A stretch of 12,350 nucleotides of DNA from an uncultured Clostridia bacterium (GTDB lineage: Bacteria > Bacillota > Clostridia > Oscillospirales > Acutalibacteraceae), in assembly GCA_937901145.1 (NCBI GenBank), contig CALCHE010000186.1:1-12350 (forward strand), in the 5' to 3' direction. Each line of letters opens with the position of its first letter. Positions within the stretch are counted from its first letter, which is position 1. This document shows positions 6,250 to 12,350 of this stretch, piece after piece. Below the pieces are notes generated by a model. It saw only the letters and a program-made list of their open reading frames with translations. It did not search any database and was not told the origin of the DNA. The translations under genes were made by a program, and so were the position numbers.

Positions 6250-7444
6250 TGTGGTGTCTATGGAGGAAGCTCTCAGAATAACTGAAGCGGAATTTGCTTC
6301 TTACGAAACCGGTACTGAATGGCTGAACATTTCCGAGTGTCTCGGCAGAGTTCTTGCACAGGATATCGTATCTGCAGAAAATATCCCTCCCTTTGACAGA
6401 AGCACTGTTGACGGTTATGCAGTTCTGTCATCTGATACCTTTGGTGCAGGAGAAAGTATCCCTGCCATGCTTTCTCTTACGGGTGAAATTCTTATGGGAG
6501 AAGAGGCAAAGGATACAGTTTCAAACGGTAGATGTATTAAAATTTCCACAGGCGGCATGCTTCCGAAGGGTGCTGACAGTGTGGTGATGGTCGAACACAC
6601 CGAGCAGATGCTTGACGGAACCTGCCTTGTACATAAAGCAGTAAGTCCCTATCAGAATGTGACACAAAAAGGTGACGATGTAAAAATCGGTCAGACGGTT
6701 ATAAATAAAGGTGTAAAACTCACTTCAAAGCACATCGGTATTCTTTGTGCTCTGGGTATAACCGAGGTAGAATGTGTGAAAAAAATCAAGGTCGGTATCA
6801 TTTCAAGCGGTGACGAAATTGTGTCGGTAGGAGAGAGTGTTCCGCTTGGTAAAATCCGTGACATAAACAGTCATTTTTTAGCTTCTCTTATGAAAGAAAA
6901 CGGATACGAGGCTATCGAATACGGAATAGTCAAAGATGACTTTGACGAGCTTTACGACATTTTACAGAAAGCCACAGACGAATGTGATGCGGTACTGATT
7001 TCGGGCGGTTCATCAGCAGGTGCCAAAGATATGACTGCGGCAGTTATAGATAAAAACGGTGAGGTGTTTTTTCACGGAATCGCTGTCAAGCCCGGTAAGC
7101 CTACCATTTTCGGTAAGGTGAACGGCAAGGCAGTTTTCGGTCTGCCCGGACATCCGGCAGCCGCCTATTTAATAGCGAAAACTGTTGTTATGAATCTTCT
7201 TCGTTTCTGCAGCAAACAGGATAATAAGCTTCTGACTGTTTCGGCAGAAATTACAGAAAGCATATCCTCAAATCACGGCAGAGAAGAGCTTGTTCCCGTT
7301 ATATTTGAAAACGGAAAGGCTCAGCCTCTTTTCTTTAAAAGCGGGCTGGTTTCTCTTCTGTCGTCAGCTGACGGATTTGTCGTTATTCCCCGTAACAGGG
7401 AAGGCTTTTTCAAGGACGAAAATGTTACAGTACACTTGTTTTAA
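6239..7444 (+). CDS. moeA: Molybdopterin molybdenumtransferase MoeA (first copy)
   Basis: 401 residues, the usual MoeA length. MoeA inserts molybdate or tungstate into adenylylated pyranopterin, releasing AMP. The N-terminal MoeA domain has PPFDRSTVDGYAV (50-62) and GGMLPKGADSVVMVEHTE (105-122). The central MogA-like domain has GDEIV (191-195), SGGSSAGAKDMT (255-266), KPGKPT (284-289) and GLPGHPAAAY (301-310). A C-terminal MoeA_C barrel fills about 330-401. ATG 6239 is directly followed by another ATG at 6242; AAAGGAGGT (6222-6230) serves both. All catalytic-looking blocks are intact. It is followed 11 bases later by a second, clearly divergent MoeA, so the two may handle different metals or act as a pair. 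Confidence 0.94.
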   Translation: MMLNVVSMEEALRITEAEFASYETGTEWLNISECLGRVLAQDIVSAENIPPFDRSTVDGYAVLSSDTFGAGESIPAMLSLTGEILMGEEAKDTVSNGRCIKISTGGMLPKGADSVVMVEHTEQMLDGTCLVHKAVSPYQNVTQKGDDVKIGQTVINKGVKLTSKHIGILCALGITEVECVKKIKVGIISSGDEIVSVGESVPLGKIRDINSHFLASLMKENGYEAIEYGIVKDDFDELYDILQKATDECDAVLISGGSSAGAKDMTAAVIDKNGEVFFHGIAVKPGKPTIFGKVNGKAVFGLPGHPAAAYLIAKTVVMNLLRFCSKQDNKLLTVSAEITESISSNHGREELVPVIFENGKAQPLFFKSGLVSLLSSADGFVVIPRNREGFFKDENVTVHLF

Positions 7445-7455
7445 GGTGAAATACT

Positions 7456-9330
7456 ATGAAGCATAATTATCTTGACAATATACCTTTAGAAGATGCTAAA
7501 GAAAATTTTTTCAGTCTCATAAAAAAAGACTTTACTCATAAAAAAGAAGAAATACCCGTAGCAGATGCTGCAGGCAGAGTGCTGTCAGCTGCAGTTTATG
7601 CGAAAATCTGCTGTCCTCATTATAACGCCTCTGCGATGGACGGTATTGCCGTAAAGGCAAAGGATACCTATTCGGCAAGTGAAAACAATCCGATTATACT
7701 CACGCCCGATATGTACACCGTCGTCGATACAGGCGATGCAATTCCCGATGACAGGGACGCTGTCATTATGGTTGAGGAGCTTTCTTTTGAAGAGGAGGGC
7801 AAGATTAAAATTATAGCATCTGTGCATCCCTTTCAGAATGTCAGACAAATCGGTGAGGACATCTGTATGGGCGATATGATTGCTCCTTCTTTTACAGAGA
7901 TTACGCCATCCCTTTGCGGTGCTATGCTTGCAGGCGGTATAATAAAGGCTTCTGTTATAAAAAAGCCGACAGTAGCAATTATTCCCACAGGCGACGAGAT
8001 AGTTTCTCCTACTGATAATCCCGGGAAGGGTGAAATCATCGAATTCAATTCTACGATTTTTTCGGGTATGCTCAGGGAATGGGGAGCAGAGGCTGAGGTT
8101 TATCCCATTATTCCCGATAAAAAGGATTTGCTGAAAGAAACAGTCAAGGATGCCTCGGAAAAACACGACGCTGTTCTCATTCTTGCCGGCTCTTCTGCAG
8201 GGCGTGATGATTACACCTGTGATATAATAAGAGAGCTCGGAGAGGTCTGTGTTCACGGCATAGCAATAAAGCCGGGTAAGCCTGCCGTTCTCGGTAAAAT
8301 CGGAAGCACGCCCGTGATAGGTCTTCCCGGTTATCCTGTTTCCGCTATAGTAGTAATGAGAGAAATCGTTAAGGATCTGACCGGTTTCCTCTCACACAGA
8401 ACCGTCAGATCCGAGGAAAAAATAACTGCGGTTTTAGGCAAGAGAATTATTTCCTCTCTGAAATACCGTGAGTATGTCCGCGTTACTCTCGGGAAAATCG
8501 GTGATACTTATGTTGCTGTACCACTGCCGAGAGGTGCAGGTATCGTTACAAGCTTTACCAAGGCTGACGGCATTATTATCGTACCGCAGAATTCTGAGGG
8601 TATAGAGCAGGGCGAAGCTGTCGAGGTAATCCTTTTAAACGATAACAAAAATATATGTAATTCTATAATTGTGACGGGAAGCCACGATCCGATAATTGAT
8701 GAAATAAACGATCTTTTGAGAATCAAGGACTATCCTTATTCGGTATCATCCTCTCACGTAGGAAGTATGGGTGCGCTCAATGCCGTAAAGCTTAATCAGG
8801 CTCACCTTGGCGGTATACATCTGCTCGACACAGAAAACGGCAGATATAATGAGAGCTATGTCAAAAAATATATCGATTCAGAGGATGCGACACTGATAAA
8901 GGGCATCGGAAGAATACAGGGTCTTATGGTAGAAAAGGGTAACCCGAAAAATATAAAAAGCTTTGCTGACATCGTCGGACACAGATATGCCAACCGTCAG
9001 CTCGGTTCAGGTACGCGAATACTTTTCGATTACCTTTTAAAAATCAACGGCATTGAAAAAAATGAAATCGACGGTTACAGAAACGAGGAATTCACTCATA
9101 CCGCTGTTGCCGCACAGATTGCGGGCGGTAATGCGGACTGCGGACTCGGTATATATTCGGCGGCGCAGATGTATGACCTTGATTTCATCGAAATAACAGT
9201 CGAAGAATATGACTTTATAGTAAATAATGATTTCATAAACACGCCTATGTATGATGCATTTACGGATGTTTTCTACAGTGATGAACTCAGAGAACGAATG
9301 GAAAAGATGGGAGGTTATACATTTGGCTGA
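7456..9330 (+). CDS. moeA: MoeA fused to a C-terminal periplasmic-binding-protein-like domain
   Basis: 624 residues. The first about 395 are a full MoeA: YNASAMDGIAV (56-66), GDAIPDDRDAVIMVEEL (93-109), GDEIVSP (179-185), AGSSAGRDDYT (244-254), KPGKPAVLG (272-280), GLPGYPVSAIVV (289-300) and a MoeA_C barrel ending near VEVILLN. From about 403 a second domain begins with VTGSHDPIIDEINDLL, then NRQLGSGTRILFDYLL (513-528) and THTAVAAQIAGGNADCGLG (547-565). This is the PBP-like domain found either on MoeA or on ModE-type DNA-binding regulators. It has no signal peptide, so it acts in the cytoplasm, presumably sensing or holding an oxyanion or cofactor-related ligand; that role is inference. No HTH is seen. 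The start ATG has AAGGTGA upstream, 11 bases after the first moeA. Its stop lies inside the moaC start region. Confidence 0.92.
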   Translation: MKHNYLDNIPLEDAKENFFSLIKKDFTHKKEEIPVADAAGRVLSAAVYAKICCPHYNASAMDGIAVKAKDTYSASENNPIILTPDMYTVVDTGDAIPDDRDAVIMVEELSFEEEGKIKIIASVHPFQNVRQIGEDICMGDMIAPSFTEITPSLCGAMLAGGIIKASVIKKPTVAIIPTGDEIVSPTDNPGKGEIIEFNSTIFSGMLREWGAEAEVYPIIPDKKDLLKETVKDASEKHDAVLILAGSSAGRDDYTCDIIRELGEVCVHGIAIKPGKPAVLGKIGSTPVIGLPGYPVSAIVVMREIVKDLTGFLSHRTVRSEEKITAVLGKRIISSLKYREYVRVTLGKIGDTYVAVPLPRGAGIVTSFTKADGIIIVPQNSEGIEQGEAVEVILLNDNKNICNSIIVTGSHDPIIDEINDLLRIKDYPYSVSSSHVGSMGALNAVKLNQAHLGGIHLLDTENGRYNESYVKKYIDSEDATLIKGIGRIQGLMVEKGNPKNIKSFADIVGHRYANRQLGSGTRILFDYLLKINGIEKNEIDGYRNEEFTHTAVAAQIAGGNADCGLGIYSAAQMYDLDFIEITVEEYDFIVNNDFINTPMYDAFTDVFYSDELRERMEKMGGYTFG

Positions 9331-9793
9331 GCTTACACATCTTAATAAAAACGGTGAAGCAGTTATGGTCGATGTGGGAGAAAAGGAAATCACAAAACGA
9401 ACTGCAACAGCCTTTGCTGAAATAAAAATGCAGCCCGAAACCTTAAGCAAGCTGCTTTCTTCCTCTCTTAAAAAGGGTGACGGACTTGCTACGGCACGAA
9501 TAGCGGGAATTATGGGTGCCAAAAAGACAAGCGAGCTCATTCCTCTTTGTCATAATATTCCCATCGAAAGTATAGAAATAACCTTTGAAAATAACGGTGA
9601 AGACGAGCTGTATATTTACTGTACAGGTAAATGCAGCTATAAAACAGGTATAGAAATGGAAGCTCTTACGGGTGCATCAGTTGCGGCACTTACGGTTTAC
9701 GATATGTGCAAGGCAATCGACAGAAAAATGGAAATCAGAGAAGTAAGGCTTCTCGAAAAAACAGGCGGAAAGAGCGATTTTAAAAATGATTGA
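9323..9793 (+). CDS. moaC: Cyclic pyranopterin monophosphate synthase MoaC
   Basis: 156 residues. MoaC converts the MoaA product 3',8-cyclo-GTP to cyclic pyranopterin monophosphate and acts as a hexamer. It starts ELTHLNKNGEAVMVDVGEK, the standard MoaC N terminus, then ATARIAGIMGAKKTSELIPLCHN (Lys67/68, Cys76-His77) and KTGIEMEALTGASVAALTVYDMCKA with Asp127 and Lys130, equivalent to the catalytic Asp/Lys pair of E. coli MoaC. An upstream in-frame ATG at 9251 lies deep in the preceding gene and would add 24 non-MoaC residues. I chose TTG at 9323, which has GGGAGG about 8 bases before it and gives the normal family length. This start overlaps the moeA-PBP stop by 8 bases, and the gene overlaps moaA by 8 bases. 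Confidence 0.93.
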   Translation: MAELTHLNKNGEAVMVDVGEKEITKRTATAFAEIKMQPETLSKLLSSSLKKGDGLATARIAGIMGAKKTSELIPLCHNIPIESIEITFENNGEDELYIYCTGKCSYKTGIEMEALTGASVAALTVYDMCKAIDRKMEIREVRLLEKTGGKSDFKND

Positions 9794-10736
9794 CAGATAC
9801 GGAAGAGATATAAACTATCTGCGTGTCTCCGTTACGAAACGGTGTAATCTGAACTGTTCGTACTGTGGCACCAAAAATGAAAAAAGCCCGGAGCTTACAC
9901 CGTTACAGATTGAAAAAATCGTGAGGGCCTTTGCTTCTTGCGGTATAACGAAGGTGCGTCTTACAGGCGGAGAACCTCTCATAAGGAAGGATATTATTGA
10001 AATTGCCGAACGTATCGCCGATATAGACAGCATAAAGAAAATTGCGGTTACTACCAATGGAATTTTTCTGAAAAACTATGCTGCTGAGTTGAAGAAAGCC
10101 GGGGTTACTGCGGTAAATATCAGTCTTGACACAACAGATAAGGAACAGTTCAGAGCTATTACGGGCTATGACGGTCTTCATAAGGTTTTCGAGGGCATCG
10201 ATGAATGTGAGAGAGTCGGCCTTTCACCCATAAGACTTAATGCAGTGCTTACAAAAGGTAAAAACGAAAATCAGGCGGAAAGCCTTATAAGCATAGCTAA
10301 GGACAGAAAAATCGATGTGCGTTTTATTGAGCTTATGCCTTTTTCATCTGACGGAGAAAAGGATGAGCTTGTTGTGAAGGGTGAAGAAATTCTTAGAAGT
10401 TTTCCACAGCTTAAGCCCTTCATAAAAGAAGGCACGACCGAATTCGAAAAAAGCGTCGCTAAATATTATACTGCTGAAAATTACAAAGGGCGGGTAGGCT
10501 TTATCACACCTGTCAGCAACAGGTTCTGCAGTGAATGTAACAGAATCAGGCTTCTTTCGGACGGAAAGATAAAGCCTTGTCTCGGGAATAATGCTGTTTA
10601 TGACGTAATGGATTATATTGATAACGAGGAAAGGCTCAGAGAAGAAATCGAAAAAATCATAATGTCCAAACCCCGTGAACACAGCTTTAGCTGCGGTTAC
10701 GGTAATCATCACGGACTCAATCTCATAGGAGGATAA
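9786..10736 (+). CDS. moaA: GTP 3',8-cyclase MoaA (radical SAM)
   Basis: 316 residues, slightly short for MoaA (about 330). It cyclises GTP to 3',8-cyclo-GTP by radical SAM chemistry, the first step of the pathway. The N-terminal cluster motif is CNLNCSYC (Cys20, Cys24, Cys27; CX3CX2C), preceded by YLRVSVTKR. SAM-binding GGEPL is at 61-65. The C-terminal cluster motif is CSECNRIRLLSDGKIKPC (CX2CX13C), which binds the substrate side. The chain ends LIGG, keeping the C-terminal Gly-Gly that MoaA needs for activity. The ATG at 9786 is the only family-like start and overlaps moaC. The two Gly codons at the end (GGA GGA) are part of the ribosome site of the next gene. Confidence 0.95.
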   Translation: MIDRYGRDINYLRVSVTKRCNLNCSYCGTKNEKSPELTPLQIEKIVRAFASCGITKVRLTGGEPLIRKDIIEIAERIADIDSIKKIAVTTNGIFLKNYAAELKKAGVTAVNISLDTTDKEQFRAITGYDGLHKVFEGIDECERVGLSPIRLNAVLTKGKNENQAESLISIAKDRKIDVRFIELMPFSSDGEKDELVVKGEEILRSFPQLKPFIKEGTTEFEKSVAKYYTAENYKGRVGFITPVSNRFCSECNRIRLLSDGKIKPCLGNNAVYDVMDYIDNEERLREEIEKIIMSKPREHSFSCGYGNHHGLNLIGG

Positions 10737-10740
10737 GAAA

Positions 10741-11175
10741 ATGAAGGGTAAGGTTTTATCAATTAACATCAGTGAAAAAAAGGGAACACCCAAAACTAAA
10801 ATTAATCCCGGTGTACTTATTGAGGATTTCGGATTTGAGGGTGACGCTCATGCAGGCAAATGGCACAGACAGGTAAGTCTTCTCGCAAAGGAAAGCATCG
10901 AAAAATCAAAGGGCCTGCCGAACGACGGACTTTGTCACGGTGTGTTTGCCGAAAATATAACAACTGAAGGTATTGAACTTTACACTATCCCTGTAGGCAC
11001 ACAGCTTAAGGTTGGTGAATGTATCATAGAAATCAGCCAGATAGGCAAGGAATGTCATGAAGGCTGCGCCATACAGAAGCTTGTAGGTAAATGTGTAATG
11101 CCCCGTGAAGGCGTTTTTGCCAAGGTAATCAAAGGCGGCAAGGTCTTTGAGGGAGACAGCATCGAGGTGCTGTGA
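10741..11175 (+). CDS. MOSC-domain protein
   Basis: 144 residues that are essentially one MOSC domain. Seen are GFEGDAHAGKWHRQVSLL (31-48), FAENITT (69-75), the conserved cysteine block ECHEGCAIQ (Cys105, Cys109) and MPREGVFAKVIKGG (110-113 then on to about 133). MOSC domains occur in Moco sulfurases and mARC-like proteins and as small stand-alone bacterial proteins; the conserved Cys is thought to carry sulfur or bind the cofactor. In many Clostridia this same short form is fused to a MogA/MoaB domain, whereas here it stands alone and mogA is in the other arm. The start ATG has AGGAGG 9 bases upstream, formed by the last codons of moaA. It is the last gene of the operon. A role in final handling or sulfuration of the cofactor is inferred from context. 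Confidence 0.88.
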   Translation: MKGKVLSINISEKKGTPKTKINPGVLIEDFGFEGDAHAGKWHRQVSLLAKESIEKSKGLPNDGLCHGVFAENITTEGIELYTIPVGTQLKVGECIIEISQIGKECHEGCAIQKLVGKCVMPREGVFAKVIKGGKVFEGDSIEVL

Positions 11176-11199
11176 GATAAAGCAGAAAGATAATACTCT

Positions 11200-11233
11200 T
11201 TTAACGATACCTAACAATTTAACGATTACTAAC
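11200..11233. repeat. Imperfect 16-base direct repeat after the MOSC gene
   Basis: TTTAACGATACCTAAC (11200-11215) recurs as TTTAACGATTACTAAC (11218-11233), 18 bases apart with two differences. No dyad symmetry is evident. It could be chance in AT-rich spacer. Confidence 0.45.
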
Positions 11234-11273
11234 CCATAACAAACCACAATTTCATACTCAACCGCATAAAAAC

Positions 11274-11321
11274 AGCGTTGCAGAAAGGGCACACTACACC
11301 CCAACTGCAACGCTTATTTTT
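11274..11321 (+). terminator. Rho-independent terminator of the tup-moe-moa operon
   Basis: AGCGTTGCAG (11274-11283) and CTGCAACGCT (11305-11314) form a perfect 10-base stem with a 21-base loop, followed by TATTTTTAT. It lies about 100 bases after the MOSC stop. The loop is long for a terminator, but the tail and position fit. Confidence 0.7.
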
Positions 11322-11364
11322 ATAAACCCTTATGCCACAAGGGAAAAAGACCATAAATTAACAA

Positions 11365-11690
11365 TACCACCATCGATACGATTGTATCAACAGTGGTACT
11401 TTCTTTGGCGGAGAGCAAGGGATTTTGTCCCGCGCTACCGCCTCGCCTTGCGGCTCTTCCTCTTGCGGTGCCCGAAAGTTTTTTTAGGCTTGGAGCGCCG
11501 AAAACTTTCGACCGCTACGCCATCCTCACCTCGCTTCTTCTCCCACCGGGAGCGCTTCGGTGACGATGCCCCGTCGGCGAAAAGGCTTCCCCGAAGCCTT
11601 TTCTTCCGCTTCGCTCCCTCCTTGTTCGAATCCATTTCTTCTGATGTCATCGAAAAAAATAAAAGGTAGCACCTTGTGGTACTGCCTTTC
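11365..11690. repeat. GC-rich, hairpin-rich intergenic element, possibly a dispersed repeat
   Basis: This non-coding stretch differs sharply in composition from its AT-rich surroundings. It opens with a two-tier hairpin: TACCAC (11365-11370)/GTGGTA (11393-11398) enclosing GATAC-GATT-GTATC (11375-11388). It then contains GGGA-ttttg-TCCC inside GGCGG...CCGCC (about 11407-11443), CGAAAGTTTT/AAAACTTTCG (11473-11482/11501-11510), CACCG/CGGTG (11544-11562) and a perfect AAAAGGCTTC-CCC-GAAGCCTTTT (11580-11602). It closes with the hairpin 11662-11689. TACCAC at the left edge is inverted as GTGGTA at 11676-11681, and GTGGTACT occurs in both edge hairpins, so the edges are related. The open frames on both strands are Arg/Ser-rich and resemble no protein. 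Whether it is a mobile or multi-copy unit cannot be known from one copy. Confidence 0.5.
11662..11689. terminator. Bidirectional terminator downstream of the DUF3592-like gene
   Basis: AAAGGTAGCACC (11662-11673) and GGTACTGCCTTT (11678-11689) pair over 12 positions with one mismatch around a TTGT loop. On the minus strand the stem is followed by a T-run (TTTATTTTTTT), and on the plus strand by TCATTTTTT. It would end the minus-strand gene that stops at 11731, and also any plus-strand read-through. Confidence 0.8.
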
Positions 11691-11730
11691 ATTTTTTGTG
11701 TTTACAGCTCAATTTAGTAACAAGCTAAAA

Positions 11731-12138
11731 TTATAAACCTTTTATTGCTAATAATAAGATTAGAACACCAAAAAAAATATAAATAAATCCCATTGTCCAT
11801 TCGTACGTGCCTTTGAATCTGTTAGGATAGACATGACGCGGAAAACCTTTTACATAAACAAGTATGACTCTGGGCAACAGATTGCTTTTTGAACGGGTTA
11901 TATGGCCTGAATATCTGTATTCTTTACCATTTACGGTGTAAACATAGGTGTAGTCAGTTAGATTTGGAATAAACACCGACCCACTGCGACCTAAGTGGAC
12001 ATTTTTAACAGAACTGGCTTTTTTCAAATTTGCAACAGATTTTCTTTGAAATTTCGGAAACAACCCTAAAATAGCTATCATAAGATATCGGCATCCTACA
12101 AGAATTATAGCAATAGAAATAACTATATGGTGGTTCAC
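11731..12138 (-). CDS. DUF3592-like small membrane protein
   Basis: About 135 residues. A hydrophobic N-terminal segment (IVISIAIILVGCRYLMIAIL) and a C-terminal one (WTMGFIYIFFGVLILLLAI) flank a soluble middle containing YVYTVNGKEYRYSGHI and later ILVYVKGFPRHVYPNR. The order 'TM, Y-x-Y-x-V-x-G-K-x-Y, then V-Y-V/Y-x-x-x-P-x-x, TM' recalls DUF3592 proteins, two-pass membrane proteins of unknown function. The first GTG (12147) is only one base after AGGA; the second GTG (12138), about 10 bases after it, gives a better ribosome spacing and I use it. A near-consensus promoter lies 50 bases upstream and a strong terminator downstream, so it is a single-gene unit, unrelated to the tungsten locus. 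Function is unknown. Confidence 0.7.
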   Translation of the reverse strand: MNHHIVISIAIILVGCRYLMIAILGLFPKFQRKSVANLKKASSVKNVHLGRSGSVFIPNLTDYTYVYTVNGKEYRYSGHITRSKSNLLPRVILVYVKGFPRHVYPNRFKGTYEWTMGFIYIFFGVLILLLAIKGL

Positions 12139-12187
12139 TTTTTCCACTTCCTTTTCTTGCTATTAAAAATCTTCCATTTGTTGAATA

Positions 12188-12216
12188 ATTATACCACATA
12201 CACTAATATATTTCAA
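12188..12216 (-). promoter_or_regulatory. Sigma-A promoter of the DUF3592-like gene
   Basis: On the minus strand TTGAAA (12216-12211) and a perfect TATAAT (12193-12188) are spaced by exactly 17 bases. Transcription would start near 12181, about 40 bases before the gene. Confidence 0.8.
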
Positions 12217-12241
12217 CTGATAAAGTCTCGTCAAGCCATTC

Positions 12242-12350
12242 GCCCGATGGGCAACTTCGTTGTGCCTACGGCACAAAATCAAGGCGAAGCCTTGCATGTA
12301 ATCCGTCGCAGACGGAATGTAATCATCACGAAGTGATGTATGTAATCCTT
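12242..12350. repeat. Array of short tri-loop hairpins with TGTAATC spacers, cut by the window end
   Basis: Successive perfect hairpins with 3-base loops occur: GCCC-GAT-GGGC (12242-12252), CAAC-TTC-GTTG (12252-12262, overlapping its neighbours), TTGTGCC-TAC-GGCACAA (12260-12276), CAAGGC-GAA-GCCTTG (12280-12294), TCCGTC-GCA-GACGGA (12302-12316) and CATCAC-GAA-GTGATG (12324-12338). The last three are each followed by the heptamer TGTAATC (12297-12303, 12318-12324, 12341-12347), and their loop centres are about 22 bases apart. Stem sequences differ while the fold and spacer are kept. It is not CRISPR: the repeated unit is only 7 bases and the spacers are self-complementary. Confidence 0.75.

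Noticed and set aside
7585..8256. Long antisense open frame (223 codons) inside the second moeA.
   Set aside because: The plus-strand frame is an unmistakable MoeA with all motifs; the antisense product is Cys/Arg-rich and has no domain signal. The same applies to the antisense frame at 5176-5730 in tupB and other antisense frames.
9251..9322. Upstream ATG extension of moaC by 24 residues.
   Set aside because: It lies entirely within the end of the moeA-PBP gene, has no MoaC-like residues, and TTG at 9323 has a good ribosome site and the standard MoaC N terminus.
11400..11640. tRNA or tRNA-derived remnant: GGCGGAGAGCAAGGGATT resembles the reverse complement of a tRNA 3' end, and TTCGAATCC near 11634 resembles a T-loop.
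   Set aside because: The T-stem does not pair around TTCGAATCC, no acceptor or anticodon arm can be built, and the two fragments are in opposite orientations.
11382..11692. Overlapping open frames on both strands within the GC-rich element (95 and 85 codons).
   Set aside because: Both are Arg/Ser-rich low-complexity translations over inverted repeats, lack convincing ribosome sites and match no recognisable family.
12242..12350. Possible CRISPR array.
   Set aside because: The invariant unit is only TGTAATC, the intervening pieces are perfect palindromes of about 15 bases, and there are no cas genes in view.

Overview
This window appears to come from an anaerobic, low-to-moderate GC Bacillota, most likely a gut Clostridia of the Oscillospiraceae/Ruminococcaceae type. 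The grounds are strong AGGAGG ribosome sites, TTG/GTG starts, a clostridial-type lipoprotein tungstate transporter, a tungsten-type aldehyde ferredoxin oxidoreductase, and intergenic short-hairpin repeats of a kind I associate with that group. The lineage is inferred from style and gene content, not from a marker gene.

Almost the whole window (389-11175) is one divergent locus for taking up tungstate (or molybdate), building the pyranopterin cofactor and using it in one enzyme. The left arm is on the minus strand, from 3786 down to 389. It encodes a MogA/MoaB family adenylyltransferase, a small ThiF/MoeB-type E1-like protein, an AOR-family tungstoenzyme and a long MoaD/ThiS-like protein ending in Gly-Gly. 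All junctions overlap or are very tight. The right arm is on the plus strand, 4104 to 11175. It encodes tupA-tupB-tupC (ABC tungstate importer), moeA, a second MoeA fused to a periplasmic-binding-like domain, moaC, moaA and a MOSC-domain protein, again with short gaps or overlaps. Between the arms (3796-4103) lie a good promoter for the left arm and, for the right arm, a leader that folds as a Moco/Tuco-type riboswitch (about 3991-4080) just before the tupA ribosome site.

Together the genes suggest this flow: TupABC imports tungstate; MoaA and MoaC make cyclic pyranopterin monophosphate from GTP; MoaD-like and the E1-like protein would supply sulfur; MogA adenylylates the dithiolene; MoeA inserts the metal; AOR uses the cofactor. 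No moaE (large MPT synthase subunit), mobA, or electron-transfer partner for AOR is visible in the window.

Flanks: positions 1-135 hold the end of a PepSY-like protein, followed by a UUCG-loop terminator; a second, bidirectional terminator (288-328) separates it from the left arm. Downstream of the right arm, 11176-11730 is non-coding and holds a terminator, a conspicuously GC-rich hairpin-rich element (11365-11690) and a bidirectional terminator. A minus-strand DUF3592-like membrane protein (11731-12138) follows, with a near-consensus promoter. The window ends inside an array of tri-loop hairpins separated by TGTAATC (12242-12350).
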